From Sphingomonas sp. Y57 (lineage in GTDB: Bacteria; Pseudomonadota; Alphaproteobacteria; Sphingomonadales; Sphingomonadaceae), in assembly GCF_001015195.1 (NCBI RefSeq), contig NZ_LDES01000016.1, forward strand, positions 1-64,000: a stretch of DNA of 64,000 bases, in the 5' to 3' direction. The notes below the pieces were generated by a model that saw only the letters and a list, made by a program, of their open reading frames with translations, was not told the DNA's origin and did not search any database. Below, one piece after another: positions 1 through 8,543 of the stretch. Every line of letters starts with the position of its first letter. Position 1 is the stretch's first letter. The position numbers and the translations under genes were made by a program.

Positions 1-759
1 GCAGGTCCCGATGCCGCCGATCTGGGTGCGGACCTGATCGCCGGGCGTCAGCGCGACCATCGGGCCAAGCGCACCGGACAGGAGGATATCGCCGGCGCGC
101 AGCGGCTCGCCGCGCGAGGCCAGGGTGTAGGCCAGCCATTGCACCGCGTTGAGCGGATGGCCGAGGCAGGCCGCGCCAGCGCCGAGCGAGACGACCGCGC
201 CGTTGAACTCCATGACCATGCCGCAACTGTAGAGATCGAGACCGGCGAGCGGCTTCGGCTCGCCGCCCAGCACGAAATAGGCCGAGGAGCCGTTGTCGGC
301 GACGGTGTCGGCGAAGCTGATCTTCCAGTCGGCGATGCGGCTGTCGACGATCTCGATCGCCGCGACCGCATGGTCGATCGACGCGGCGATCGTCTCGGGC
401 GAGGCGTCGGCATCGGTGATGTCGCGGCCCAGGACGAAGGCGATCTCCGCCTCGGCCTTGGGCTGGATCGCGCAGGCGGGGTCGAGCCGGCCGCCGTCGG
501 CGATCCGCATGTCCTCGAACAGCGCGCCGAAGTCCGGCCGGTCGACGCCGAGCTGCGCTTGCACAGCCTTTGCCGTCAGCCCGATCTTGCGGCCGGCGAG
601 GCGTCGGCCTTCGCCGATCCAATGCGCGGTGTTGATCGCCTGCACCGCATAGGCGCCGTCGATATCCGTCGGGTCCAGTACATCGCGCAGCGGTGCGATC
701 GGGCCGGCGGTATAGGCCTTGCGCAGGCGGCGGGCGGTGGGTTCGAGATCCTTCTCCAT
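1..759 (-). CDS. 2-keto-4-pentenoate hydratase family protein (MhpD-like), cut by the window edge
   Basis: The reverse strand reads in frame from an ATG at 759 to the first base of the window, giving 253 residues with no stop, so the C-terminus lies outside. The protein starts MEKDLEPTARRLRKAY and carries the family's metal-binding acidic cluster in KAEAEIAFVLGRDI, then EIVDSRIADW and an FSDT-like FADTVADNGSS stretch, and ends near LLSGALGPMVALTPGD, all typical of the hydratase/decarboxylase branch of the fumarylacetoacetate hydrolase fold. Known members add water to 2-hydroxypenta-2,4-dienoate after aromatic meta-cleavage. It is divergent from the IclR gene at 838, which probably controls it. 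The substrate is not certain because 4-oxalocrotonate decarboxylases look alike. Confidence 0.85.
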   Translation of the reverse strand, partial: MEKDLEPTARRLRKAYTAGPIAPLRDVLDPTDIDGAYAVQAINTAHWIGEGRRLAGRKIGLTAKAVQAQLGVDRPDFGALFEDMRIADGGRLDPACAIQPKAEAEIAFVLGRDITDADASPETIAASIDHAVAAIEIVDSRIADWKISFADTVADNGSSAYFVLGGEPKPLAGLDLYSCGMVMEFNGAVVSLGAGAACLGHPLNAVQWLAYTLASRGEPLRAGDILLSGALGPMVALTPGDQVRTQIGGIGTC

Positions 760-810
760 GGCCTTGGACTAGGTCCGGGTGCGGCGCGCGGTCAAATCTC
801 GCTTGCACGC

Positions 811-831
811 AATTCCCGCCATGTGGGAAAT
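811..831. promoter_or_regulatory. Inverted repeat in the hydratase/IclR divergent promoter
   Basis: AATTCCC and GGGAAAT flank a 7-base spacer and pair at six of seven positions. The site lies just before the IclR start codon and 52 bases upstream of the divergent hydratase start. IclR proteins often bind short palindromes in such divergent regions, so this may be the autoregulatory operator. This is inference from position and symmetry only. Confidence 0.35.
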
Positions 832-837
832 GAATGC

Positions 838-1683
838 ATGACCCGGATCGGAACCTCGGCCCCGCAGACGCTGACCAGATCGCTGCTGCTGCTAGAGCGC
901 ATCATCGACGACGATCGCGGCCTGTCGCTGTCGGTGCTGGCCGGCGAGCTGGGCATCTCCTCGTCGAGCGCGCACCGGCTGGCGGTCGGCTTTGAGAAGA
1001 GCGGCTTTCTGCTGCGCGTCGGGCGCGGCCATTATGTCGCGGGTCCGGTGCTGCTGCGACTGGCCGGAGCGCGGCGCGACTGGGGCAGCTTTGCGGCGCG
1101 GGTCAGCCGACCGATCCTGGGGCGGCTGTCGCGGCAGACGGGCAAGACCGTGCACCTCGGCGTGTTCGAGGACAATATGGTGACCTATCTGCTCAAGGTC
1201 GGCGACCGGAAGGGGGAAACGATCTCCCGCCAGGGTAAGCAGCTCGAAGCCTATTGCTCGGGAATCGGCAAGGTGCTGCTCTCTCACCTGCCCGCCGACG
1301 AGCGCGACGCCTATCTCGCCACGGGGCCGTTCGTCGGCCTCACTCCGACGACGATCACCTCGGCCGAAGCGCTGCGCACCGAGCTCGATGCGGTGCGCAG
1401 CCGGGGCTATGCGATCGACAATGAGGAAATGGTGCCCGGGCTGATCTGCATCGCCGCGCCGATCTCGCGCACGGGCGACGTGGTGGCGGCGGTATCGATG
1501 GTCGTCTCGCACGACGGCGCGTCCGGCGCGCCCGCCGACCTGCTGCCGCCGCTACGCCGCGCCATCGCCGAGATCGAGGCGCGGCTGTTTCCCTATAGCG
1601 ACGAGGCGGCGGCGGCGCCGATCACAGGAGGTCTGCATAATGGACGCGCGCGACGTCGGGGTGCGAACGCAGCCGCGCCTTGA
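838..1683 (+). CDS. IclR-family transcriptional regulator
   Basis: A 281-residue regulator. Residues 10-75 form the winged helix-turn-helix (LTRSLLLLERIIDDDRGLS, then LGISSSSAHRLAVGFEKSGF), and residues 85-260 form the effector domain with the family's YCSGIGKVLLSHLP and DNEEMVPGLICIAAPI stretches. The frame is open further upstream, but the ATG at 838 gives the normal family length and places the helix-turn-helix correctly. It is divergent from the MhpD-like hydratase and probably senses an intermediate of that pathway. The last 20 codons, a basic alanine-arginine tail, overlap the end of the convergent oxygenase gene by 62 bases. Confidence 0.85.
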   Translation: MTRIGTSAPQTLTRSLLLLERIIDDDRGLSLSVLAGELGISSSSAHRLAVGFEKSGFLLRVGRGHYVAGPVLLRLAGARRDWGSFAARVSRPILGRLSRQTGKTVHLGVFEDNMVTYLLKVGDRKGETISRQGKQLEAYCSGIGKVLLSHLPADERDAYLATGPFVGLTPTTITSAEALRTELDAVRSRGYAIDNEEMVPGLICIAAPISRTGDVVAAVSMVVSHDGASGAPADLLPPLRRAIAEIEARLFPYSDEAAAAPITGGLHNGRARRRGANAAAP

Positions 1684-2683
1684 GATGATTGGCGCCGACG
1701 TCGCGGAACAGCGGGTTGGAGGGGTCGGAACTGACGCCTCGCTCGGCGCGCTTCAATGCGGGCGGCAGGTCGATCAGTGGAATGCTGCCCTCGTGCGCGG
1801 CGCCGAGGAAGAAGGCGATTGAATAGCGCTCCAGGCCGGGCGGGGGCGAGTCCGCCGCATGGACGTCCGCACGGACGAAGCCGTTCGTCGCCAGCTCGAG
1901 CAATTCGCCGGTGTTGACGACGAAGCTGCCCGGCACGGGCGGCGCGTCGATCCAGTCGCCGTCCTGGCCCTGGACGCGCAACCCGGCCAGCTCGTCCTGC
2001 AGGAGAATGGTGACCAGCCCGCCGTCCTTGTGCGCTCCGACCCCTTGGTCCGATCCGGTCGCGGCCCGGCCCGGATAGCGCAGGATCTTGAGATGCTGGC
2101 GAGGGCGGGGCCGGACCATAGGTTCGAACACGTCCTCATCCTGGCCGAGGGCGATCGCGATGGCCCTGAGCACGTCGAGTCCGACGCGGGTGACGGCATC
2201 CTGGTAGCGGGTGATGACGTCCTTCAGTTCGGGCATCGCCGACGGCCACAGGTTGGGCCCGATGGTCCGCTGCCAGGCCGGGCTGTCGGGACCGGCCGGA
2301 AGCGGATCCTCCTCGCAGTCGAAGTCGACCTGCTCGCGCCAGTCGGGTCGTCCTTGCGTCAACTCGGCGCCCGCCCGGCTATAGCCGCGGAAGCGCGGCG
2401 AGCGGATCATCTCGATTTCCAGCTTGTCGGCTTCGGGAAGCGCAAAGAAGCGCTTCGACGCGGCCAGCGTCTCTGCGACCAGTGCCGGATCGACGCCATG
2501 TCCCGAAAGATAGAAGAAGCCGTGCTCATAAAGAATATTGCGCAGGTCTTCCGCGACTGAAGCGCGCTCAGCGACCGAACCATTCAGTTTCGATATGTCC
2601 AGAGTTGGAAGATGCGCGGCGGGAGCGCTTCCTATCTTTTCATCACTAAAACTATCAGTCGATGCCGTCAGTGCCTCAAGCAT
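1622..2683 (-). CDS. 2-oxoglutarate/Fe(II)-dependent oxygenase, isopenicillin-N-synthase type
   Basis: A 353-residue protein. The N-terminal DIOX-N region (around residues 25-140) has LPTLDISKLN and ILYEHGFFYLSGHGVD. The jelly-roll domain carries the first iron ligands in GVGAHKDGGLVTIL (H-x-D), the distal histidine in VRADVHAADSP and the 2-oxoglutarate arginine in ERYSIAFFLGA. Such enzymes hydroxylate, desaturate or cyclise small molecules in the cytoplasm. The substrate cannot be read from the sequence. The gene stands alone between the convergent IclR gene and the TetR gene, which is transcribed in the same direction with a 225-base gap that should hold its promoter. Confidence 0.85.
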   Translation of the reverse strand: MLEALTASTDSFSDEKIGSAPAAHLPTLDISKLNGSVAERASVAEDLRNILYEHGFFYLSGHGVDPALVAETLAASKRFFALPEADKLEIEMIRSPRFRGYSRAGAELTQGRPDWREQVDFDCEEDPLPAGPDSPAWQRTIGPNLWPSAMPELKDVITRYQDAVTRVGLDVLRAIAIALGQDEDVFEPMVRPRPRQHLKILRYPGRAATGSDQGVGAHKDGGLVTILLQDELAGLRVQGQDGDWIDAPPVPGSFVVNTGELLELATNGFVRADVHAADSPPPGLERYSIAFFLGAAHEGSIPLIDLPPALKRAERGVSSDPSNPLFRDVGANHLKARLRSHPDVARVHYADLL

Positions 2684-2908
2684 GTCGGATTTCCTCGATA
2701 CGTGCGAAAATCCATCTCCAGATACTGATATACAGAGGAGAGGATCAATTTACGTACTTGAGGATATCGGCCGGGCGTCTTGGGTAAACCACATTATGTC
2801 CCACGCGATCATGGGCGGCTTCCCACCGGGAAACCGCCTGCCAGGCGTGATTCGAATGGGGCGGCGCCCACCGGGGCGCCGACTTGGCTCAGCTGGCCGT
2901 GGGCCCGC

Positions 2909-3529
2909 TCAGCGCGGGGTAAGGCCGCCGAACAGCAGCTCGACCTGGGTGTCGATCACCTGCTCGATCGTGAACCGGCCGTCCGGCCGGAACCAGTCGA
3001 CCGTGCCGTTGAGCAGCTCGATGATCATGCGCAGCGTGATGTGGAGGTTGAGGTCGCTGCGGAACTTTCCCTGGCGGACGCCGTCCTGCAGGACGCCGTA
3101 CCAGATCTGGAAGATGTCCTGCCAGGCTTCCTCGACATAGCTGAAGCGCTCGGACTTGGCGAAGAACTTGCGATCATTGGCGACGATCTTGAGGAGGTCG
3201 GGCTCCTGAACAAGGTTCTGGAGGCCGAACTGGATCATCTGCCGAAGCCGGTCCGGCGCGTCCGAGTCGCTGTGGGCGATCACCTCATATTGCTTGAGGA
3301 GCGGCAGCACGAAGGGTCGAACCAGCTCGTCGAGCATGTCGTCCTTGGTTGCGAAATGATAATAGAGGCTTCCCGAAAGGATGCCGGCGGCGTCGCCGAT
3401 CTCGCGGATACTCGCGGCCTCGAAGCCTTTCTCGGCGAACAGGGTCCGCGCGATCTGCAATATCTCCTCGCGCCGGCCGCTCTTGCGTCGCGTCGACGAT
3501 CGTTCCGCTGTCGCAACCTCCTTGGGCAA
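2909..3529 (-). CDS. TetR-family repressor resembling KstR2
   Basis: I chose the TTG at 3529, which has GGAG seven bases before it and gives 206 residues, the usual TetR length. The frame stays open to an ATG at 3826, but that would add about 100 basic, low-complexity residues. The helix-turn-helix covers roughly residues 20-60 (FAEKGFEAASIREIGDAAGI, then SGSLYYHFATKDDML). From memory, the ILSGSLYxHFAxKxxMxDEL core, the central FSYxE and the WFRPDGRFT/LLFGG ending match mycobacterial KstR2, the CoA-thioester-responsive repressor of hydrindane-propionate degradation. KstR2 operators contain CAAG/CTTG half-sites, and palindromes with the same half-sites lie in the upstream region here and across the window. 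Assignment as regulator of those sites is inference, but it is well supported by context. Confidence 0.8.
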   Translation of the reverse strand: MPKEVATAERSSTRRKSGRREEILQIARTLFAEKGFEAASIREIGDAAGILSGSLYYHFATKDDMLDELVRPFVLPLLKQYEVIAHSDSDAPDRLRQMIQFGLQNLVQEPDLLKIVANDRKFFAKSERFSYVEEAWQDIFQIWYGVLQDGVRQGKFRSDLNLHITLRMIIELLNGTVDWFRPDGRFTIEQVIDTQVELLFGGLTPR

Positions 3530-3798
3530 GCTTTTTCTCCTGCTGTAACGGCCCCCGGGCCGGTCTCTAGCAATAGCGTGGCAGTCGAGCAATCGAATGC
3601 TCGATGACGTTGCCGTCCCATGCTGTCGATGTTCTCCGCAACCCCGGGATCGCTGGTCGGCGGACCGCTTGGGTGATGCCGGGACGGATGACGGGTCATT
3701 GCCATTCCTTCCTCCTTCACCGCGCCACCGCACCATCCCGGAATTCCCCAGATACGCCGACGCCCCGTGTGCAGAAGGCGGCCGGCTGTGGCGCTGTC

Positions 3799-3818
3799 GG
3801 CCAAGCAAGCGCTTTTTA
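3799..3818. promoter_or_regulatory. Weak copy of the KstR2-like palindromic operator
   Basis: GGCCAAGCAAGCGCTTTTTA matches the best palindrome at 13 of 20 positions, including CCAAGC and GCTT at the right spacing. It is upstream of the TetR gene, so it could serve autoregulation. It is the weakest copy in the window. Confidence 0.4.
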
Positions 3819-3922
3819 TGCCGCATGAGCGTTGTTCATTATGTAATATATTCTCACGCAATCGCATTATTTGCGGGACTCAAACTCGAAAATGGGTTGA
3901 CGGGGAAAGAGTCCGAAATCAT

Positions 3923-3942
3923 AACCAAGCGATCGCTAGGTT
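3923..3942. promoter_or_regulatory. KstR2-like palindromic operator, near-perfect copy
   Basis: AACCAAGCGATCGCTAGGTT is a 20-base palindrome with one mismatched pair. It lies 41 bases before the start of the LLM oxidoreductase gene at 3984, the right place for a repressor to block the plus-strand operon that runs from 3984 to at least 9605. Confidence 0.75.
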
Positions 3943-3983
3943 TGTAGTTTGATTACGTTGGGGCGCGCGGTCAGGAGCCGCTG

Positions 3984-5126
3984 ATGCTTCCAAAGGGAGA
4001 GGCAGAGCAGGTGTCGAAACGAAATTTTGGCATATTCTTCGAGATGTCGGTGCGCGGGCGCTCCTCCGAGATCGAGCAGAAGACATTCCACAACGTGCTG
4101 GAGCAGATCGATATCGCCGATCAGCTCGGCTATGACGCCGCCTGGTTCGTCGAGCATCATTTCACCCGGGGTTTCTCCCACTCGTCGGCGCCCGACCTGA
4201 TGCTCGCCGCTGCCTCGCGGACGACCAAGAACATCAAGCTCGGCCTGGGCGTGATGTTGCTGCCTTTCCTCAGCCCGATCCGGGTCGCGGAGCGGGTCGG
4301 CACGCTCGATGTGATCAGCAACGGGCGCGTCCTGTTCGGCACCGGCCGTGGTGCATCGCCGCTCGAGTATCAGGCGTTCCAGCGCCCGTTCGAGCAGAGC
4401 CGCCAGATCTGGGAGGATCATCTCGACGCGGTGCTGGAGATATTCAAGGCCGACGGCGCCGAAGTGACCCGCAGCGGCAAATATTACGAAATCCCCGGCG
4501 TGTCGGTGCTGCCACGCGTCGTCCAGAAGCCGCACCCCGAGGTCTGGGTCGCCTCGACCAGCCTGGATGGATTCCTCGCCGCCGCCAAGCATGGCTATCA
4601 TCTGCTCTGCATGCCGATCCTCAAGGGGCTTGCCGGCCTGGCCGAGGACATCGCCGAATATAAGGCGGAGCTGGCGCGCAACGGCTTCGATCCGGACAAG
4701 GCGCGAATCGCGATCATGGTGCCGTGGCACGTCACCCATGCGGATTCGGACATCGAGGAAATCGTCAGCGCCTATATCTGGTATCTGCGCCGGCAAATCA
4801 GCCTGGTGGCCCCTCCCGACTATACCGACGCGCGCCACGCCACCCACCGTCTGTTCGGCCAGACCGCGGTCGGCATGACGGAGGAGAAGGCGCTTCAGGA
4901 GCTGACCGACAACCGCATGGTGGTGATCGCCAATCCCGAGGATTCCCGCAAGGCGATGGATGAATTCTTTGCCGCCGGGGCGACCGACCTGATCCTCCAG
5001 TTCGAGGTTGGCGGCATCGCCCATAGCGAGATCGTGAGTTCGATGAACCTGTTCGCGAAGGAGGTCGCCGGCTTCGCCGATACCGATGTCCCAGCGCGCA
5101 AGCTCAGCGCCGCCGTCGGAGGCTGA
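3984..5126 (+). CDS. LLM-class flavin-dependent oxidoreductase
   Basis: A 380-residue luciferase-like monooxygenase. AGGAG six bases before the ATG supports this start. Family landmarks are the N-terminal strand FGIFFEMSVRGR, GYDAAWFVEHHF around residues 50-60, LGLGVMLLPFLSPIRVAERV near residue 95, and GRVLFGTGRGASPLEYQ, which contacts flavin phosphate. Members take FMNH2 from a separate reductase and insert oxygen into ketones, amines or aldehydes, and type II Baeyer-Villiger enzymes belong here. It heads an operon with the degenerate ligase, SDR and FadD3-like gene, directly behind a palindromic operator. Its C-terminal GGIAHSEI motif is shared with the LLM protein encoded at 46037-47215, so the two are closer paralogues. 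The substrate is unknown. Confidence 0.85.
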   Translation: MLPKGEAEQVSKRNFGIFFEMSVRGRSSEIEQKTFHNVLEQIDIADQLGYDAAWFVEHHFTRGFSHSSAPDLMLAAASRTTKNIKLGLGVMLLPFLSPIRVAERVGTLDVISNGRVLFGTGRGASPLEYQAFQRPFEQSRQIWEDHLDAVLEIFKADGAEVTRSGKYYEIPGVSVLPRVVQKPHPEVWVASTSLDGFLAAAKHGYHLLCMPILKGLAGLAEDIAEYKAELARNGFDPDKARIAIMVPWHVTHADSDIEEIVSAYIWYLRRQISLVAPPDYTDARHATHRLFGQTAVGMTEEKALQELTDNRMVVIANPEDSRKAMDEFFAAGATDLILQFEVGGIAHSEIVSSMNLFAKEVAGFADTDVPARKLSAAVGG

Positions 5127-5127
5127 C

Positions 5128-6207
5128 ATGCAGTGGCATACGCGCCGGGACCTCCTGGCGGCTCGTCCGTCCGCGCCCGCGGGCTCCATCCTGTTCGCCG
5201 GTGAGCCGACCGAGGCGGTGATCGGCCTCGGCCCGCAGGACTGGGATGCCGCCGAGGCGATTGCGCGCGAAGCGCTGAAGGGATGCCAACTGGGTGGGCG
5301 CGACCGGGTGCTGATCGCGATGGAGCAGCCGGCCTCGCTGTCGGTGGCGCTGCTCGCCCGCGCTGCCGCGCCGCTCGTCCAGTCGGTGGCGGTCACCGGT
5401 GCACGCGGCAGGATGCGGCTGCTGGCGGCGATCCGCTCGCTCAAGCCGACGGTACTGATAACCACGCCGTGCGGCGCCGCCGATTTCCTCGCGCGGCTTT
5501 ACATGGAATTCAATGTCGACCCGGTCGAGCTGGGCCTCGAGCGGATCGTCATCGGCGGCGAGGTCGCGACCGCGGGGCTCCGCAAGCGCCTCGCCCGCGA
5601 GTTCGAGGCCGAGGTCGCCGAGCTCTATTTCGATCCCTTCTTCGGCCTGCCGCTCGCCTGGCGCTGCGGCGGCCCGTGGGAAGCGGTGGGCGGCACCGTC
5701 GCGCTCGCGGCGCTCGACCGGGAGGAGATCATCGCCGAGGATCTGGCCGCCGATATCGGCGACGCCGAGATCGTCGTGCGGCCAAGCTTCTGCGCGGCGC
5801 TGAAGGATGATGTGCTGCGTACCGGGACGCTGCGAGCCGCCCCGAAGAGCGACGCCGGGCTGTTCGACCGTACCCTTGGCGATCATGTGCTGCTGCGCGG
5901 CCGCTGGGTTTCGCTCGACGCGTTGCGCCGGCAGCTCGCGCTGATCGATGGCGTGTCGGCCTGGACGCTGGAGATCGACCGCGGGGATCGCACCCTCGAC
6001 GCGGCGACGCTCAAGGTCGGTTTCAACCGCGAGACCCTGGTCAAGAATCCGATGTGGCTGGGCCGGGTCGAACAGGCGATCGCCGCCGCCTGCCCGGTGT
6101 CGATAGGGGTCGAGACCTCGTTCGCGGGGGAAGTCGACGGCAAGCCGCGCGGCGCCGTTAACGACCTGCGCGGCCATCATGGCGAGATGCCGGGGATCGC
6201 GGCGTGA
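5128..6207 (+). CDS. Degenerate phenylacetate-CoA-ligase-like (PaaK-like) protein
   Basis: A 359-residue protein starting at an ATG with GGAGG a few bases upstream; the preceding gene ends two bases before it. The middle part follows the PaaK pattern: SLKPTVLITTPCGAADFLAR, then VDPVELGLERIVIGGEVATA and an L-R-K-R-L helix. The adenylation signatures are altered, however. The usual GTTG phosphate loop appears as ILFAGEPTEAVIG, and the YG-x-TE motif appears as YFDPFFGLPLAWR. The C-terminal ligase lid is short. It may have lost AMP ligase activity and could bind CoA thioesters or assist the FadD3-like enzyme two genes on. That role is speculative. Fold assignment is moderate, and function is unknown. 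Confidence 0.6.
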   Translation: MQWHTRRDLLAARPSAPAGSILFAGEPTEAVIGLGPQDWDAAEAIAREALKGCQLGGRDRVLIAMEQPASLSVALLARAAAPLVQSVAVTGARGRMRLLAAIRSLKPTVLITTPCGAADFLARLYMEFNVDPVELGLERIVIGGEVATAGLRKRLAREFEAEVAELYFDPFFGLPLAWRCGGPWEAVGGTVALAALDREEIIAEDLAADIGDAEIVVRPSFCAALKDDVLRTGTLRAAPKSDAGLFDRTLGDHVLLRGRWVSLDALRRQLALIDGVSAWTLEIDRGDRTLDAATLKVGFNRETLVKNPMWLGRVEQAIAAACPVSIGVETSFAGEVDGKPRGAVNDLRGHHGEMPGIAA

Positions 6208-6905
6208 GCCGTCGGGTCATCCTGACCGGGGCGGCCGGCGCGATCGGCGCGGCGATCGCCGAGTTGCTCGCCGCACGGGGCTGGCAGGTGATCGGCGTGG
6301 ACCTCGCTTTCGCGGGCAGCTCCCCGGCTCTCGTCGAGCAGGTGGCACAGGACATCACGGACGCGGCCGGCTACCAGGCCGCGCTCGAACGCATCGTCGC
6401 GGGCGGGCCGATCCACGGCCTGGTCAATTGCGCGGGCGTGGCGCAGGTCGGCCGCTTTCTCCAGCTCGAGCCGCGCTGGGATCTGCTGGTTGCGGTCAAC
6501 CTGACCGCCGCTATCCAGGCCTGCCACGCCATCGTGCCCTCGATGATCGAGGCGGGCGGCGGATCGGTGGTCAACATCATATCGGATTCGGCGCGTGCCG
6601 GTGCCGCCGGGGAGGCCGTCTATTCGGCCGCCAAGGGCGGCCTCGCCGCCTTCACCCGCAGTCTGGCGCAGGAGGTCGGGCGCTTCGGCGTCCGCGTCAA
6701 CAATGTCTCCCCAGGCCCGGTCCGCACGCCGATGTCGGCGGCGCATGGCGACGTGATGGACAAGCTCGCCGCCAAGACGCCGATGAAGCGTGTGGCCGAG
6801 GCGGCGGACATCGCCGGCGCCGTTGCCTTCTTCCTCGGCGATGATTCGGCCTTCGTCACCGGACAGACCTTGAGCGTCAGCGGCGGTCTGACGATGGTGG
6901 GCTGA
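6204..6905 (+). CDS. Short-chain dehydrogenase/reductase
   Basis: A 233-residue classical SDR that starts at GTG within the stop of the preceding gene (GTGA overlap), so it is translationally coupled. It has the dinucleotide-binding TGAAGAIGAAIAE, NCAGVAQ, the catalytic serine in NIISDSARAG, the YSAAK pair and NVSPGPVRTPM. It should oxidise a secondary alcohol or reduce a ketone with NAD(P). Lying between the PaaK-like protein and the FadD3-like ligase, it probably acts on the substrate or on an early CoA ester. IpdF, the hydroxy-dehydrogenase of the hydrindane propionate pathway, is an SDR too, but I cannot assign that role from sequence. Confidence 0.85.
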   Translation: MSRRVILTGAAGAIGAAIAELLAARGWQVIGVDLAFAGSSPALVEQVAQDITDAAGYQAALERIVAGGPIHGLVNCAGVAQVGRFLQLEPRWDLLVAVNLTAAIQACHAIVPSMIEAGGGSVVNIISDSARAGAAGEAVYSAAKGGLAAFTRSLAQEVGRFGVRVNNVSPGPVRTPMSAAHGDVMDKLAAKTPMKRVAEAADIAGAVAFFLGDDSAFVTGQTLSVSGGLTMVG

Positions 6906-6907
6906 CC

Positions 6908-8542
6908 ATGTCATCGACCGAGACCCTGACCGACTATCGCAGCATCGCGCACCTGCTGCGCGACCGCGCCGTTGATCATGCCGACCGGATCGCCGTGCGG
7001 GAGGGCGACCGCGAGATCAGCACTCGCGACCTCCACCGCGACGCGAGGCGCATGGCCCGCGCGCTGATCGCGGCGGGAATCGAGCCTGGCGATTTCGTTG
7101 TCTGCTGGGCGCCGAACCTGACCCGCTGGGTGATCGCGGCCCATGCCGCCTGGATGGCCGGCGCGGTCCTGATGCCGCTGTCTACCCGGCTCAAGGCGCT
7201 TGAGGTCGGTCCCCTGCTGGAGGCAACCGGTGCCAAATTGCTGGTCACCGTCGGCGAATGTGCCGGCACCCGGCTGATCGACATCGTCAAGGCGACCTAC
7301 GGCGCGGGGACCGACCGGCCGTTCGATCGCTTGCCGCTGCGCCGCATCGTCCGTCTCGATGAGGAAAGCTCCTCCGCGCCGGGTGAGATCGGTTTCACCG
7401 ATTTCCTGGCGAGCGGAGAGAGCGTCTCCGATACCGATCTCGACGCGGTGATTGCCGGGATCGACGAGGACATGCTGGCCGAGGTGATGTTCACCTCCGG
7501 ATCGACCGGCGCACCAAAGGGGGTGCAGCTCAGCCACGGCCAGCTGATGCGCGCCTATCGCGACTGGGCCGACGTCGCGGCGCTCCGCGCGGGCGACGTC
7601 TATCTGGTGATCCCGCCCTTCTCGCACGGTTTCGGCCTCAACGCCGGCATCCTCGCCAGCGCCGAGCGCGGCATGACGATGGTGCTGATGGACATCTTCG
7701 ATCCGGCGCGCGCGCTGGACCTGATCCTGCTCCATGGCATCACCGTCGCGTCGGGACCGCCCAACCTCTATCTAGCCCTGCTCGACCAGCGCGCCCGCAC
7801 CGGCGCCGAGGTGACGACGATGCGCGTCTGCTTCATCGGGGCGGCGAGCGTACCGATGGAGCTGCTGCGCCGGGTACGCGCCGAGCTGGGCGTGTCGCGC
7901 GCGATCAACGCCTATGGGCTGATCGAGGGCTGCGTTGTCTCGATGACCCGCGCCGACGATCCCGAGGACGTCATCTCGACGACCACCGGCCGTCCGATGG
8001 ACGGGGTCGAGGTCCGCATCGTCGATGACGAGAACCGGCCGGTGCCGCAGGGCCAGACCGGCGAGATCGTGATGCGCGGCTACAACGTCATGCAGGGCTA
8101 TTGGCGCGAGCCGGAGCTGACCGCGGCGGCGATCGACGCGGACGGCTGGCTGCACAGCGGCGATATCGGCCTGCTCGAAAGCCATGGCTGCATCCGTATC
8201 GTCGACCGCAAGAAGGACATGTTCACCTGTGGCGGCTTCAACGTCTATCCGGCCGAGGTCGAGAACCTGCTGCTGTCGTCGGGGCTGATGTCGGCGGTGT
8301 CGGTGGTGGGGGTCCCCGACCGGCGGCTGGGCGAGGTTGGCGTCGCCTTCGTCATCCCGCATCCGGGCAGCAAGGTCACCGCCGAGGCGCTGACCGCCTG
8401 GGCTCGCGAGAACATGGCCAATTACAAGGTTCCCCGGACCTTCGTGCTCGGCACGGAGCTTCCGCTCAACGCAAATGGCAAGGTGGCGAAAGATGTACTG
8501 CGAACAAGCGCCCGCCAATATTCAGACGCTGGACAAGCCTGA
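6908..8542 (+). CDS. AMP-forming acyl-CoA synthetase, FadD3-like
   Basis: A 544-residue ligase with all adenylate-forming motifs: FTSGSTGAPKGVQLS near residue 195, PPFSHGFGLNAGIL, AYGLIEG, GWLHSGDIG, the hinge DRKKDMFTCGGFNVYPAEVE, and the C-terminal catalytic lysine in NANGKVAKD. It activates a carboxylate with ATP and CoA in the cytoplasm. From memory the order and wording of the second half (FFHNFGYKAGIL, CGGFNVYPAEVE, RLGEVG, NFKTPR) closely follow actinobacterial FadD3, which activates the hydrindanedione propionate left from steroids. Here it follows a KstR2-type operator and SDR and precedes an LLM gene, which fits a related alicyclic carboxylic acid. Substrate identity is inference. 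Confidence 0.85.
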   Translation: MSSTETLTDYRSIAHLLRDRAVDHADRIAVREGDREISTRDLHRDARRMARALIAAGIEPGDFVVCWAPNLTRWVIAAHAAWMAGAVLMPLSTRLKALEVGPLLEATGAKLLVTVGECAGTRLIDIVKATYGAGTDRPFDRLPLRRIVRLDEESSSAPGEIGFTDFLASGESVSDTDLDAVIAGIDEDMLAEVMFTSGSTGAPKGVQLSHGQLMRAYRDWADVAALRAGDVYLVIPPFSHGFGLNAGILASAERGMTMVLMDIFDPARALDLILLHGITVASGPPNLYLALLDQRARTGAEVTTMRVCFIGAASVPMELLRRVRAELGVSRAINAYGLIEGCVVSMTRADDPEDVISTTTGRPMDGVEVRIVDDENRPVPQGQTGEIVMRGYNVMQGYWREPELTAAAIDADGWLHSGDIGLLESHGCIRIVDRKKDMFTCGGFNVYPAEVENLLLSSGLMSAVSVVGVPDRRLGEVGVAFVIPHPGSKVTAEALTAWARENMANYKVPRTFVLGTELPLNANGKVAKDVLRTSARQYSDAGQA

Positions 8543-8543
8543 G

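Larger units (their letters stand above)
3530..3983. promoter_or_regulatory. 454-base divergent promoter region between the TetR and LLM genes
   Basis: No convincing gene lies here. The part next to TetR (3530-3780) is GC-rich and open in several frames, and the part next to the LLM gene (about 3820-3960) is distinctly AT-richer. Two copies of the window-wide CAAG...CTTG palindrome sit at 3799 and 3923. The TetR transcript may therefore have a long leader, or its promoter may lie close to 3800. Confidence 0.6.

Noticed and set aside
2909-3826. A 305-residue version of the TetR protein starting at 3826
   Set aside because: The extra 100 residues are basic and low complexity, and a TTG with a good ribosome site gives the normal length.
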